A stretch of 64,000 bases of DNA. It comes from Selaginella moellendorffii (taxonomy: Eukaryota > Streptophyta > Lycopodiopsida > Selaginellales > Selaginellaceae). The translations under genes and the position numbers were made by a program. This document shows, piece by piece, positions 20,783-32,156 of the stretch (position 1 is its first letter; each line of letters begins with the position of its first letter). Location: NCBI RefSeq assembly GCF_000143415.4, contig NW_003314296.1:663645-727644 (forward strand), read 5' to 3'. The notes under the pieces were generated by a model, which made no database searches, was not told the origin of the DNA, and was given only the letters and a program-made list of their open reading frames with translations.

Positions 20783-22183
20783 CTAGAGCACCGGTGGAGT
20801 GTAGCCCAAACTGTGGAGATCAATGTACTGCGTCGGTACCTGTCTGTGCCTGTGAGACTTGACGGCCGCCAGGAATGCCCCTACTGCTAAAACGAGGAGT
20901 AGTAACAGGAGCAGCACCACACCTGCGTGACGAGCCTGGCTGGCTTTGGAAGCGCCTTGGGACAAGCTCTCTGCCCAGTTTTCCGGAAGAACTCCTTTTC
21001 CTTTGGGACCAGCGGCAATGTTGAGTACAGGATGAAGTCCGTTCTGGAAAACCACGAGTGTCAATCGGAAACGAATTGTATGTTTTGCATACCTCCATCA
21101 TTCCATAAAACATTTGCGAGAGCTGAATGACAATTTGCTCGTAGAAGATCGAGGCAGGCTGTGATCTTCCATGGCACCAATCGCATTTGGTGCTGTCCAT
21201 CGAGTGGTGGCACGGTCCATGGAAACCGGGGGTGTCTTCTTCCGAGAAAAGCTCGCACACTGGCTTGTGCCATATTCCACGAAATATCTCCTTGGCACTA
21301 GACGCTGAGATGGTCATATTGAAGGCGACCCGTTTTGAGGATTTTTCTAGCGCTGCCACGACCTGGCAAACGTAAATCACACGAGTCATGAGAGATTCGT
21401 CGTAAGGAAAATGCGCAAAACCAACCTCTCCAAGCGTTTGAGAGCGTCCACATCTGCAAGTGTTCGTGATTGCCTCGCACATCCTCCTGCATGGAAAACC
21501 AAGCCCAGCGGCCTTGAAAACTCTAGGAACCGATGCTTGAAGTGCTGCAAGAGCGGACGAATCTTTGGCTGCGACAGAAGCTACAAAAGGCTGCGAAACA
21601 ATCAGAAAAACTATCGTAACAAAGGTGTAGAAAACTTACAAGAAGTTCATCCACAACATGATCAAAAGTTCCGCACGATGGAAGCGCCAGACCACACCAA
21701 AATTCCTGTACAGCTGTGGCACACTCCGAGCAGCTGGAATAGCCTAGACAATCACAACATTACATTCACACACTCCACCAAAAAAGAATTTTCCTACCTT
21801 CTTTGTCGATTCCTTCGAGAGGATTTCTAGAAACCGCCCCAAAGGCCTCATACCTGAAAGCACAATCCGTCACACTGCTGGATTCCAAGTCACAAATGCG
21901 AGCAAATGGAGTGCCAGCGGTGTCCACTTGCACACACGAATCCCTGCCGCCAAAGGCATTGCATCGCCCTCCATCCGCGAGCGCCTGGCCAATTTCTTGA
22001 AGAAGAACACGCTGCGACGCCACCGCAAGCCCTGCCGCCGATTCCAGCGCCTTGCCGAGCTCCGCAATGTCTGTGACACCAATCAATCGATGAAGGAGGG
22101 AGAGAGAGGAGGAAGAGAAAACCTAGCGATCGTAGAGGCCGGGCAAGCGCCATTAGTAACAAAATCCATAGCAGAGCCTTCAT
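20783..22183 (-). CDS. Type I membrane protein with Frizzled-like cysteine pattern
   Basis: Six exons join in phase: 22123-22183, 21798-22070, 21640-21743, 21426-21590, 21093-21362 and 20783-21043. All introns are GT-AG and 49-63 nt. The product is 377 aa. Residues 1-19 are a signal peptide. The ectodomain is cysteine-rich, with CSECATAVQEFWCGLALPSC (about 115-135) and FPCRRMCEAITNTC (about 180-195). This is the Cx(n)WxCxxxxPxC...PCRxxC order seen in Frizzled-type CRDs and in fungal Mid1-like channel regulators. Residues about 331-352 form one transmembrane helix, followed by a short basic tail ending GYTPPVL. It should sit in the plasma membrane with the Cys-rich part outside. Function is unknown and the CRD assignment is an inference from cysteine spacing. 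It shares a short upstream region with the receptor kinase. Confidence 0.75.
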
Positions 22184-22362
22184 TGTAACCTAAAGGGACG
22201 ATCACACCCTTCTTTTTCCGAGATTATTCCCTTTAAAACCTAGTATATTCGATAGTTCTCTGGTTTTAGGGTTTACGCGTGGATCACCAGTCCCGCTTGA
22301 CGTCACTGGCAAGAACTAGTCATCCGCGATGAAACATTCTCGCGAGGAATGCAGGCCGGCCA
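22184..22362. promoter_or_regulatory. Compact bidirectional promoter region
   Basis: Only 179 bp separate the start codons of the minus-strand membrane protein and the plus-strand receptor kinase, so both promoters and 5' UTRs must overlap here. No strong TATA box is visible. Co-regulation is possible but unproven. Confidence 0.5.
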
Positions 22363-25300
22363 ATGGCGCTGGCGCTGCGAATCACGATCCTCCTCATCGG
22401 CGGTCTCGTCCTGGCGCACGATGCGAGTAAGCTCTCTCCTCTCTCCAGGCATTTCTTCTCAAGCTCGTCTTTTCCAAGGGTATATCAACATCGATTGCGG
22501 CGGCGCGATCGATTTCACGGATTCTCGAGGCCAGGCGTGGGTGCGCGATGCCGGATTCACCTCCACTGGTGCCGTCGCGAGAGTTTCCATTGCGAATTCT
22601 TCTCGGGAGCTCGGATCGCTGCGATATTTCCCGGATGGATACGATGAGAAGAGTTGCTACGAGGTTCCAGTGGTGCTGGGCAACAAGTATCTCGTCCGAG
22701 CAACGTTCTTCTATGGAGACTACGATGGAAAGAGAAAGCCGCCAAGCTTTGACCTCTATCTCCAGGCGAGCCACTGGACTGGCTTGACAACGAGTTTGGA
22801 CAAGGCAACGAGCAGCGAAATTCTCGCGGTTGCTACGAGCAACAGCTTGAGCGTGTGCCTTGCTGCTAGTGCCGCTGGGAACGTTCCATTCATTTCCTCC
22901 TTGGAACTGAGGCACCTGGAAGCAACCATGTACGAGGCACTGTCTCCGGATCGTGCTCTTCTCCTGTTTCAAAGGCTGGACATTGGATCTTTGTCCCCGA
23001 CGAGTATCAGGTATGGTTTTCTTCCCTTTGTCTTGATTTGCTTGTTGGTGATGCTTGAACTTTCTGTAGACTTCCTGATGATACGTATGATCGCATTTGG
23101 ACGTCCGACTTTGGTGACGAAGATTATCCCAGGCTAGTCACCCAAAATCCGGTAGCTCTTGGATCGTCGCCAGAACAGGCTCCTCTTGCAGTTATGCAAA
23201 CTGCTAGAACGAAGCCTGTCAACAGTTCGTCTGACTTTTCATACTTTCTTCCATTTCCTGAGATATCTTCGGGGCGGAAATACTGCATCATACTTTACTT
23301 TGCGGAGGTGACAAGTATGAATTCTGGAGATTTAAGAGAGTTTGACATCATTTTAAGCGGCACCTCGCTGAACAACACTCCAGTCTTTCAGTCAGTAAAC
23401 GTGGCAAATCAAGCGGGAGGAGCTTACATTGCACTCGAGCTCCACGACTACAATCGAACATTTTATGGGCCCGTGAGAGTGAAACTTATTCCAACCCAAC
23501 GATCGACACTGCTGCCGTTTCTCAGCGCTCTCGAGGTGTACACAGTTTTGGATGGTTTAAGCGCCGGGACTTTTGCATCAGACGGTACTGTAAATTCTCT
23601 TGGCTCATTGTTTGATTTGTTTTCCTTGTAGCGGCGGCATTGTCAAATGTGAAAGAGACATTTAATCTCGAAGGGGCCGGAGATCCATGTTTACCGTCGC
23701 GGTACAAATGGGATTGGATCAACTGCGACAATGGAAGTCCTCCAAGAATCAATGCACTGTAAGTTTCCTTATTTTGTTTGCTTTGATGTCTAAAATTCTT
23801 GTCATGGAGGACTTTGTCAAATATGAAACTCCAAGGAGCTATACCGAACGGACTTTCACGTCTCACTGGGCTCAATATCATGTAAGCGTGGATCTTTTGC
23901 GCTCTCTTACATAGATTTATTGCAGACGACTCGATGGAAATCATTTAACCGGCGGTTTGCCTGATTTAAGCGCACTTAAGAACTTGACTCTTTTGTAAGT
24001 TTGGATATTCTCTAAGCACTGTTCCGTAATGTTTGACACACAGGGACCTTCACAGTAATAGCTTAAGCGGACTGATTCCAGCAAGTATCACTAGCCTTCC
24101 TAATCTTCAAATGCTGTGAGTATGCTGAGCATTTTCTGGCATGGATTAACTGGATGGAGACCGTTTGCAGGTACTTACAGGACAACAACTTCAGTGGCCC
24201 CAAACCATCCGTGGCCAACACGAATATGTTCATGAAGTAAGCTACTGCTGTGCTTCGCACTATTTTCTGACTGAAATCCTTTAATTTGCAGCACTTCTGG
24301 TAATCCTTGTCTCTTAGAAGACTCTCCATGCTTCAATGCTGCAACGACTGGTGTCTCCAGACACAAACACCATTTACGACGTCTTTGGATATCTCTTGCC
24401 GTCGGCTTGCCTGTTCTTTCTGCAATCACAGTCTTAATCTATTTCTTGAGAAGATTCATTGCCGCTGAAAAACGTTTTGGTAAGAATGTCAAGAATTTCT
24501 ATTTTCTTCACTTAATCTCTTTACTTTTAGATCCTGTCGAAACTCCGCGGCACCCTTGTTCCATTTTTCGGCTCGACGAGCTTATTCTAGCTACGCAAAA
24601 CTTTTCGAAAGAATTGGGAAGAGGGGGATTCGCCAAGGTATACTACGGTGTTCTTCCTGATGGACGAGAAATAGCTGCCAAGGTGTATTTTCAAGAGAAT
24701 GAGCGACTAAGAAGAAGACGTGACGCTTTCTTAAACGAGGTGAGTTTCCAAAGCTTGTATGCTGTCATATAACAAGATGATACAGGTGGAGATACTTTCA
24801 CGGGTGCATCACAAGAACCTGGTTTCTCTTATTGGCTACTGTGTTGAATCTCTGAGCCTTATCGTCGTCTTTGAGTACATGTCAGGAGGAACTGTACAAG
24901 GAAAACTCCATGCTGGAACTCAGGCATGTTTAACGTGGGAGACAAGACTTACGATTGCTTTGGATGCCGCTCAAGGTATATTAATTCAACTTTTTGTTTC
25001 TTTTCTCTGTAAGCTGAATTTCGCTTTGCTGCAGGAGTTGAATATTTGCATACTTGCTGCATACCTCAGGTCATGCACAGAGATTTGAAGAGTAGCAATA
25101 TTCTGCTGAGCGACAAAATGATGGCTAAAGTCGGAGATTTTGGTATTTCCAAGTTCCTCTCTCCCGACGATGATATATCGAATTCAGTCAAAGGAACACC
25201 TGGATATGTCGACCCAGAGTATGGTTCTTTCTCCCTTTGTCACTCATGTTTATACTGCATTCACAGATACTTCGCCACGAATCGTTTCTCAGAAAAGTCC

Positions 25301-25760
25301 GACGTCTACAGTTTTGGGGTAGTGCTGCTCGAACTGATATGTGGTCGGGGGCCACTCGACTTGGAACTGATGGACCAAGGATTGACACTGATTGTTTGGG
25401 TAAAATCTTGTTTCCTTCTCATCGGTCCTGGTGAAGTAATATTTTCCTTGTTTTTCTCAGTTCAGGTCCCTCGTCCAGAGCGGAAAAACAAGAGAAGTGG
25501 TCGACCTGAGACTGGAAAACACGTACAACTTGGAATCCATGCAAAGAGTGGTAGATACTGCGAACTCGTGCATCGAGAGCGATCCTTCCAACAGGCCCGA
25601 CATGAGCACCATCGTTGGAGAGCTTAAAGAAGCACTCTGGCTCCAGCGTCAGCAGCTTTCTCCCACAGATAAGATGATAGTTCCGCTTTTACTTCTTCAC
25701 AGATCCATGCGACAAGAACGCTGCTCTAGAATTGAAATGGTCTCGGCCTCTTCGTACTAG
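22363..25760 (+). CDS. Malectin-like LRR receptor kinase (LRR-I type)
   Basis: Fourteen exons join in phase to 906 aa: 22363-22426, 22479-23010, 23070-23584, 23632-23758, 23810-23881, 23926-23994, 24044-24115, 24171-24236, 24292-24479, 24531-24739, 24786-24975, 25035-25218, 25267-25399 and 25461-25760. Introns are 44-61 nt, GT-AG. Order: signal peptide (1-20); malectin-like ectodomain to about 370, starting YINIDCGG; about three LRRs encoded by 69-72-nt exons ([28 protein letters not shown]); TM helix about 538-558; kinase about 585-870. The kinase has GRGGF (598-602), Lys619, HRDLKSSN (716-723), DFG (736-738) and [10 protein letters not shown], so it looks active and of RD type. The plasma-membrane receptor presumably senses a wall or peptide ligand. 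The exon 2 start is uncertain (22464 is an alternative). Confidence 0.9.
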
Positions 25761-26168
25761 GTGAGGTTTCTACTTTCAACTGCAGATTTAAAACGTGATC
25801 TTTGTACTTGTGGCAACTTGTCCAGGCTGCTCTCATGGGAAAAGTAAAAAAAAAAGCTCTCATGAGGTCTCGAGCCTAACACCGAGGAGAAGAAAGCATT
25901 GCCCTGTAAGCTAGTTTCTTAGTACTTTTCTTTGTCCAAAGGATTACTCCTAGTTCGATTGTCACTGAGTTTGTGTCTGATAAAACTGTATTGACTTCAA
26001 AGAAACTTAACTTCAAGGACCTTCGTGCCTTTCTTGCTCGAACTATTACAATGGAAAGAAGAGAACTTCCAGCCACTGTAAACAATAATCCTATAGGGCT
26101 GAGAAAGATCTGAGATAATAGACGAAGTTGAGAGGTCAAAAGAAATGCTACGTACTGTTTGTTTGCTC
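25761..26168. other. Intergenic, 3' ends of convergent genes
   Basis: No ORF with support. It must hold the 3' UTR of the receptor kinase (plus) and of the cysteine-rich gene (minus). Confidence 0.4.
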
Positions 26169-26751
26169 TCAAAAGCCACAGTAAGTGATGTTGTCCATGG
26201 AGTGGAAATAGCAGCCGGCTGCCTCTGGAGTACACATCTGGATCATCTCGCACGACCAGCAGCCCAGGCTGCCTCCTTTCTCGCAGGTGACATTGAAAAA
26301 CGGCTCGCAGCTTGGCCGAGACGAATCACGGTGGCAAACTCCTGGCAACTTGAAAGTTAAAACCACAAAGACTTCTGGCTCCAAGGAGTACTACCATATT
26401 GCGTTCTGTAGAGCAGCTTCCGAGCGCTCTTGAAACCAGCCGAGAATCCCTGCTTGTTCCTACATCAGCTCCAAGAGAAACAAACATGAATCTGTTTCGA
26501 GTACCTCTTTGTCCACAGGGAATGACGTTGGACTGGAAGAAGAATCCAGTAATCCGTGCAGCTCCCTGTTTCCTACAGTTTCGGACAAGAAAAAACTCGA
26601 GGACTTTCAGCAGCGAGGAGCACTACAATTACCCGAAACAGAAGCTCCCAGCAGTAGAATTACTGAGACGATCATCAAACGTGTCATTCTGGCTCTTCGA
26701 CAAGGAAAGCTGGAGCGGAACAGAGCAAAGAGAAGAAGCACGCTGCTGGCG
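26169..26751 (-). CDS. Cysteine-rich extracellular protein, 3' exons (5' end unresolved)
   Basis: Four exons join in phase on the minus strand: 26633-26751, 26505-26572, 26395-26459 and 26169-26348, with GT-AG introns of 60, 45 and 46 nt. The last 143 residues hold about a dozen cysteines, including a CWSCEMIQMC cluster, and potential N-glycosylation sites NVT and NIT. They end in NITYCGF. No family is recognised; the pattern suggests a secreted or wall protein. A competing model uses the same splice sites in another frame, starting at the signal-peptide-like MTRLMIVSVILLLGASVSG and giving 97 aa without the cysteines. I prefer the Cys-rich frame because of its length and composition, but its start exon is not identified. 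Confidence 0.45.
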
Positions 26752-27195
26752 CTGGAACAACACAGAACTTCAAGCACGGAGAAACTAAAAAACCAGCCGA
26801 GCGAGTGTCGTAATATGACGGCTCCAAACAACCAGGTAATAAACGTGGCCGAGAGCTTCCCACTTTCCTGCAAGCAAACTTTTATTGATAGTATATAAAA
26901 TGTAATGCGGGCATATGATGAGAGACGTGTCACCTGTGCCGATTAGACACCATCGCCAAGAGCTCGAATCGAAATCCGGCCGTGCATTCGTCCTGTGACC
27001 ACACCATTAAGTTAGCGTCAGGAGGTCTCGCGCACTCTCTTTCGCGTAAGCATGAGCAGCGACCACGCATACCATTAAGAACTTACGCTCTAGGCTTTCG
27101 AAATGAGAGGATTGTAGGCTTCTTTAAGATCCCATCCAACGAGGTGTGAGAAAGACAAGTTGCTCCCGCTCCTGAGGCAACTTGGAGTTTCTCTG
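26752..27195. other. Unresolved upstream region of the cysteine-rich gene
   Basis: A possible small exon lies at about 26834-26868 on the minus strand (between CTTGCAG and a GT at TTACCTG/GT), but phases do not settle the model. Nothing else is supported. Confidence 0.3.
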
Positions 27196-27952
27196 CTAAT
27201 CATCAAGCGAAGATGTGAGTCGATTCAGTAGAACAGTAATTCTAATCGAAAGCGCAAGTGAGCTTACTTGATTTGGACGGAGGGACGTACTATCCATCTC
27301 TGAAATCCTCATACTTTCATTGCAAAAGAGTATATACTGAACTTTTCCTCTCAGAAGTCTCAACACGCTCTTCCCAAATTCGAACAATATTTCAAGTCTA
27401 TCCTGGAGCTCTTGTTCTTGTGGGTCACTTCTCCACGAGCTTGTGCTTTGCTGTTTCAAATCGTCCTCAAGACATTTAAAATTATAAGGGATAACACCAT
27501 TTAAGATCCTTAGCTGCATTTCGACAACAAGATGCCTGGAAAAGAGAGATTAGAATGACACATGAAACATTTACGAAACATAGTACCTGACGGTGATGCC
27601 ATCTACGTTGCAAAGCTTGTTTGGAGGAAAAGGATGACAAAAAGCCGCTTGTGTCTGGTGCTCGCATGCGTGGATGGAAATCCTAGCAAATAGAAAAATA
27701 AGACAAATAAAAAACGAACTTGCTTGTGCTATGTCCACCACCCTTTTTTTTCTGCCTTTTCTGCCTTTTTTCTCTTTGGATGTCCAACTGAGCTTTTGAT
27801 TGAGAGTACACCATCCAAAGAAGGGAATTTGGTGCTGCTTGAGGATAAGGTTGAAGATAAGATCCATCTGGTTTAGAAATCCTCGAAGCTCTTGTCTTCA
27901 TCCACTTCACTCCCTGTTCGCCATAGATAAAACCTTCAACATTTACAATCAT
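27196..27952 (-). CDS. Possible spliced gene of unknown function
   Basis: On the minus strand there are splice-like boundaries at TTTGCTAG/GATTTCC (about 27690), CGTCAG/GTACTATG (about 27590) and TTTTCCAG/GCATCTTG (about 27540). Downstream of the last, an open frame of about 65 codons (27340-27540) reads HLVVEMQLRILNG... and is leucine-rich and helical in character. An alternative frame gives a short three-exon peptide. I recognise no family. It may be upstream exons of the cysteine-rich gene or a separate gene. Confidence 0.25.
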
Positions 27953-28960
27953 GAGAATTTCTTTCTACTGAGAAATCTGGGCTAGAGCTTTGGATTCAAG
28001 GAGATGAACGGTACAAGGATGATGGACAAGATGACACTGCCTCATCTCCTTTCGTACCTTTAGGAGAAATTCAGCCAAATCAAAATCCGAGGTACTCCAA
28101 ATTCTAGCATTATAGTTTTTGTTTTAGTTCAACTTTAGGAAGATGAACGGGCGATGAACAAGATGACACTTCTGTCTTAGTGGAATTGTTCAACCATGTG
28201 AAGTAGAAGGAATTTAGTCGACTCCTCCTATAAGCCAATTGCTTGTTGATGGAGAAGTTTTGATCACACAAAGCTCTAGCTGCTGCTGGTAGCTATCTTG
28301 ACGAGGGATCCTGCTCTGCCCGCCCTGATGCCCAGGCTCCCATACTCCCAGGTGCTCAGCCAGCCCAGGTGTCCGGGTCCGGGTGCCTGAATGAATAAAA
28401 AAATTGTAGCAAAGATTCTACCAAAACTTCCAGCAAAAATTTCGTTATAGAATTCTTAATTGAATTGTGTAAAGTAGAATTCTAACTAGAATAAGGTCAA
28501 AGTTTTGATAAACTTAAGAGTTTTGAGCACACTGATAATTTGTTGCTTATACATCAATGCTTGGTTTGCTTTGGAAAAAGAGAAGAATAATATGTTAAAT
28601 TAATATTACTTCTTTTTATTTATTATACATAATAACAATACATAGCATTGTTATGAGAATTTTTATAAAATTTTGTGAATTTATTCACTAAAGTAGGGCA
28701 TCGCTGGCTTGTTAGGCTTGTGACTCTGTATCTGATACTGCCATCTACCATTCTCGTTGCTCCAGTAAAGTTGATAGTCGCTTTTGTCTGGAAGCCCCAG
28801 GATTGGATTTCCAGCGTGAGCCGACATCTAGAAAAGCCAAGAGGTTCGCCACATCTCCGAAGTGATGAGATTTCTTTAAACGGTGAAGCTCGCTTCGATC
28901 TAGAGGTTGTTCTTTCACGATTGATCTTTGGAGGTTCTTGCTTTTCTCTAGGGTAAGGTA
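27953..28960. other. Intergenic, AT-rich towards the right
   Basis: There is a short GC-rich patch at 28310-28395 with repeated CCCAGG words. The plus-strand ORF at 28675-28956 has no recognised motif. The region holds the promoter of the CR-effector gene. Confidence 0.35.
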
Positions 28961-30683
28961 ATGGGGGTACGCGTTGTGGCTGCTGGCGACGGGAGGGAGC
29001 TGTATGTGTTCACCTACAATCAGGGTATGCGAGGCAAGGATCTCCTTGATGAGCTCAAAGAGCTGGGCTTGTCGGGTCATGTGCAAATCAATGGCGAGCG
29101 GATGACACGCTCGTTTCCTCTGTGCGATGGAGCCGTCTGTGTTTTCGTGGAGGTGTGCGTGTGTGTTTCTAGGAACAAGAAAAGCCCACGTTTGTATATC
29201 TTGCTTGCAGGAGAGGCCGCAAGACAGCACCTGGTTCCTCAGGCACAACACGCTGCCTTCTTCCGCCTCGACTCTGTCCAACTCCAACCCTCTCATGAAG
29301 ACCCATCTTGGCACAGATGATCCGATCTACGACCTGAGCAGGACGTCGGCGAGCGCAGCGCCGCTGGTTCTGGCAGCGCCGCCGTTTGCCGACTACGTCC
29401 AGGGGCTCAAGTCTCATGTGTTGGATGCGCTTGATTGGAACTTCGTGGGGCGCACGGTGCAGGAAATGAGCCCGTTTCTCGACACCGAGGACACGCGAAA
29501 GCTCTCCTTCTATCGCATTCTCCAGGGCTACTTGCTGGCCAAGTTCCCGGCAACTGTCATTCAGGTTACACCGTCAACCCCAGGACCGAATGCGGACATC
29601 AAGATCGAGGTCCTGATCAGAGGCGCGTGGATCCTCGTCTGCCTCGTGGAAGTGAAACCCGAGGTCGGCCTGAATGGCGAGCCATGCGTGCAAGTGATGA
29701 ACGCCTATGCAAAGGCGACGATCCGGAGCCGGTCACGTTACCAGTGGCAGTTCTTCTGTTCCTGCTTCCCGGTGCTGATCGTAGAGCTCGCGGGGCCGAA
29801 CATTCGGGTGGGCGGTGCCTGCCATTTCGACAAGCCGGCACACGAGCCCTTTACGCCCTTCCTCCACATGCTCAAGTTCCTGCGCGATGACCGTCACTTG
29901 GGCATCTTGTCCAAGGCCCTGGCTTCCATCTCGCTGGCCATTGGCTCCTTGGTGCGATTCTATGATCGAGTTGGTACTGCTGCTGCAGCCCAGGGAGCCG
30001 CCGCCAGGACCAGGGACGCTTCTGTCAACTGGCCGCACCATGCTGCGTTGCAGAAGAGCTCTGGTGCTACTGTCGTCCAGTTGGAACGCAGGTTCTCGGC
30101 CAGCCAGCTCGCGCTGATGCAAGTTGGCAGGGCACAGCAGCTGGTGTTTCACATCAAGCGGCCGGGTGGCGCGCAACGCGTTGTCAAGTTCTGCCAGAGG
30201 TATGGCAAGGAAGTGCACCGGCTGTGGCACGAGGCCGGATATGCGCCCAGCTTCCAGCACCAGCTCCTACAAGACGGGGACTGGATGGTGATAGATATGG
30301 AGTGCTTGGCCGAAGGTGATGGCTGGCGGCCGCTGCATGCACTTGATCCGCGGCTGGCTGTGATTGGAGATGCGGATGCGAACATGTATCGCCTCAATGC
30401 TTCCGAGTGGGATGCATGCAAGCGTGCGGTCCGGCTGGCTCTGCGCAACGTCCAGCAGATGCATTCGACCACAGTGCACGGTGACATGAGGCGGCAGAAC
30501 ATCTTGTGGAACGTGGATGGCAGGGTGGCTTTCGTGGATTTCGACTGGGCCGGCATCAGCGGACGAGACTGCTATCCGCTGTTTATCAATCCCGTGAATG
30601 TGTGGCCCCCTGGAGTCACTGGTGCTGCTGTGATGTTGAGCCAACATGATGTCCAGCTGCTTGACTTGGAGCTTGGGCCATGA
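28961..30683 (+). CDS. Crinkler-like (CR) effector protein: UBL header, nuclease-like and kinase-like domains
   Basis: Two exons (28961-29152 and 29211-30683; 58-nt GT-AG intron, phase 0) give 554 aa. Residues 1-70 resemble the ubiquitin-like header of Crinkler/CR proteins (GKDLLDELKELGLSG, DGAVCVFVEERP). Residues about 145-280 look like a restriction-endonuclease fold: NADIKIE (Asp193) then VEVK (Glu211, Lys213), a D...ExK catalytic layout. Residues about 350-520 look like an atypical kinase: Lys390 in VVKF, HGDMRRQN (487-494) and DFD (507-509). Header plus REase plus kinase is an architecture described for eukaryotic CR effectors, including those of plants. In oomycetes and fungi such proteins enter the host nucleus; the role in a plant is unknown and could be defence. 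The ORF is intact, GC-rich and without a signal peptide, and its composition contrasts with the neighbouring repeats. Confidence 0.8.
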
Positions 30684-31285
30684 TACACGCACTCTCCCGG
30701 CTCTAAATTTTGCGACTTAAACGAACGATGTCAAAAGAAGGTCCCCTTTCGCACGTTTGATACGCTTCCTCGTCAGCCTTGCTCGCAAACCAAACGTTCA
30801 CGTTTGCTGTTCCATCTTCTGCTTCATCACTCCTCGGTCCTACTCCATCATCCTCTACCTCATCAAGCACCCTGTTCTTCTCGCTCCTCCTGTTCTTGAT
30901 AATCATGTCCTCCCGGCCCCTGTTGCTGTTCTTCTCCTTGCTCTAATTCCTGCCCTTGTTGTTCCAGACCTTCGGGCTCTAATGGCTGTTCTTGATCATA
31001 AAACCAAGAAAAACAAAAAGAACTAAGAAGAAGCTGTGCAATGTCTTGCCTGTTACGCCTTCATAGGATTCGAGCGGGTAGAAGATCTGTCTATACTTCC
31101 ATAGGGTAGATCGATGCATCGTGTGCTGGTGGAAGCTTAGCCAAGAACCGGCGTGCTTGCGGGGAGATACCACAATGGTTGCTCACAATCGTCGCCTTGA
31201 CGAAACTTTTTCTAGAATCTGTGTTTGCAAAACTAAACTTATGCTGCGCCAGAGGACTTGATAGCAGAAGTAAAGAGCTGGGTCC
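30684..31285. other. Intergenic, no gene recognised
   Basis: A plus-strand ORF at 30757-31026 is hydrophobic and repetitive (leucine, valine, proline) and has no motif. The right part may be former C-terminal exon sequence of the RRP8-like pseudogene. Confidence 0.35.
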
Positions 31286-32090
31286 TTATTGAGTCTTTAG
31301 AACACGATGAGCTTCTTTGAGATAGTCCGGGTAATCTGTTCCCATGAGGGACAGGCAAAACACTGCAAAATCCACTGAGGAACTGGGAAGAGGCGTCTCG
31401 GAAAATCACTGCATGTAAAGAAAGAAAGAAAAAACTGATCGAATCTAATAAACTTACACTGGCCATGTTGCACGCCGTGCCAATTGGATCATTGGAAACG
31501 TGAAAATACTTTGTTCCTGATGCTTTTGGCGAGTCGAGCATCACCTGAAAATCACGAGAAAAAGAAAAAGAACGGAAGGATTGCAACGAGGACTCTTTAC
31601 GCACCACAGCCAAAATCTGCGACCACCAAGTTGGAGTCTCTCGAATTTAGCCACTCGATGATCACATCGACAAGAAGCGTTGGCCATCGAGACATTTGTT
31701 CTTGGTACCCTTCGTGGTACTAGTTGATAGAGTTAGCCTCATGGAAGGAAAAAAAAATGAATCGAGGTCTCTTACCAATTTGAAAGCATCTGGATCCTTA
31801 TCGAAGTATTCTTTAGCTTCCTCTCCACTGCATTGCAAAAACCAAGAACAAAAAAGACTTTCAAACTAAGAAAATATCAAGAATTCAAACCCGCGAGTGT
31901 AGATAACTTCATTGTTGAGCATACGAAATTGGCCGCCGGAAAGCCTTTTGTCGCATCTAGAGACGAAAGTTAAAAAAAGCGAGTGAAAAACTGGATCGAT
32001 ACCCTGTCTAGGAGACTCGAAGATTTCTTCCGTGATTCTTTCCTCACGGAAAGCTGGCGCTCGTCCACGCGATGGCCAATCCCCGGTCCT
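31286..32090 (-). pseudogene. RRP8-like rRNA base methyltransferase, decayed copy
   Basis: Exons on the minus strand spell RRP8 landmarks. These are DKRLSGGQFRMLNNEVIYT (about 31950-31895), EYFDKDPDAFKL (about 31820-31785), YHEGYQEQMSRWP and VVADFGCG (31722-31640; the SAM-binding motif continues as DARLAKSI after a splice), SNDP and ACNMA (about 31500-31460), and [19 protein letters not shown] (about 31370-31315). RRP8 is a nucleolar SAM-dependent enzyme methylating 25S/28S rRNA. Two lesions are seen. The frame breaks between KVFS and VSNDP, where a few bases are missing. A stop at 31286-31288 follows HRVLKTQ, before the usual C-terminal segment. The N-terminal region is also short. It may be a partial duplicate of a functional gene elsewhere. 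Confidence 0.7.
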
Positions 32091-32156
32091 TGATGCGCAG
32101 TGCCGGCATTCTCCTTTGTTTTCTTCCTGGAATCCTCATTCTCTCGCTTGCGCTAT

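Noticed and set aside
28745-29314. 189-aa minus-strand ORF
   Set aside because: Antisense to the CR-effector gene and its leader; no motif, and the plus strand has clear domains and a splice junction.
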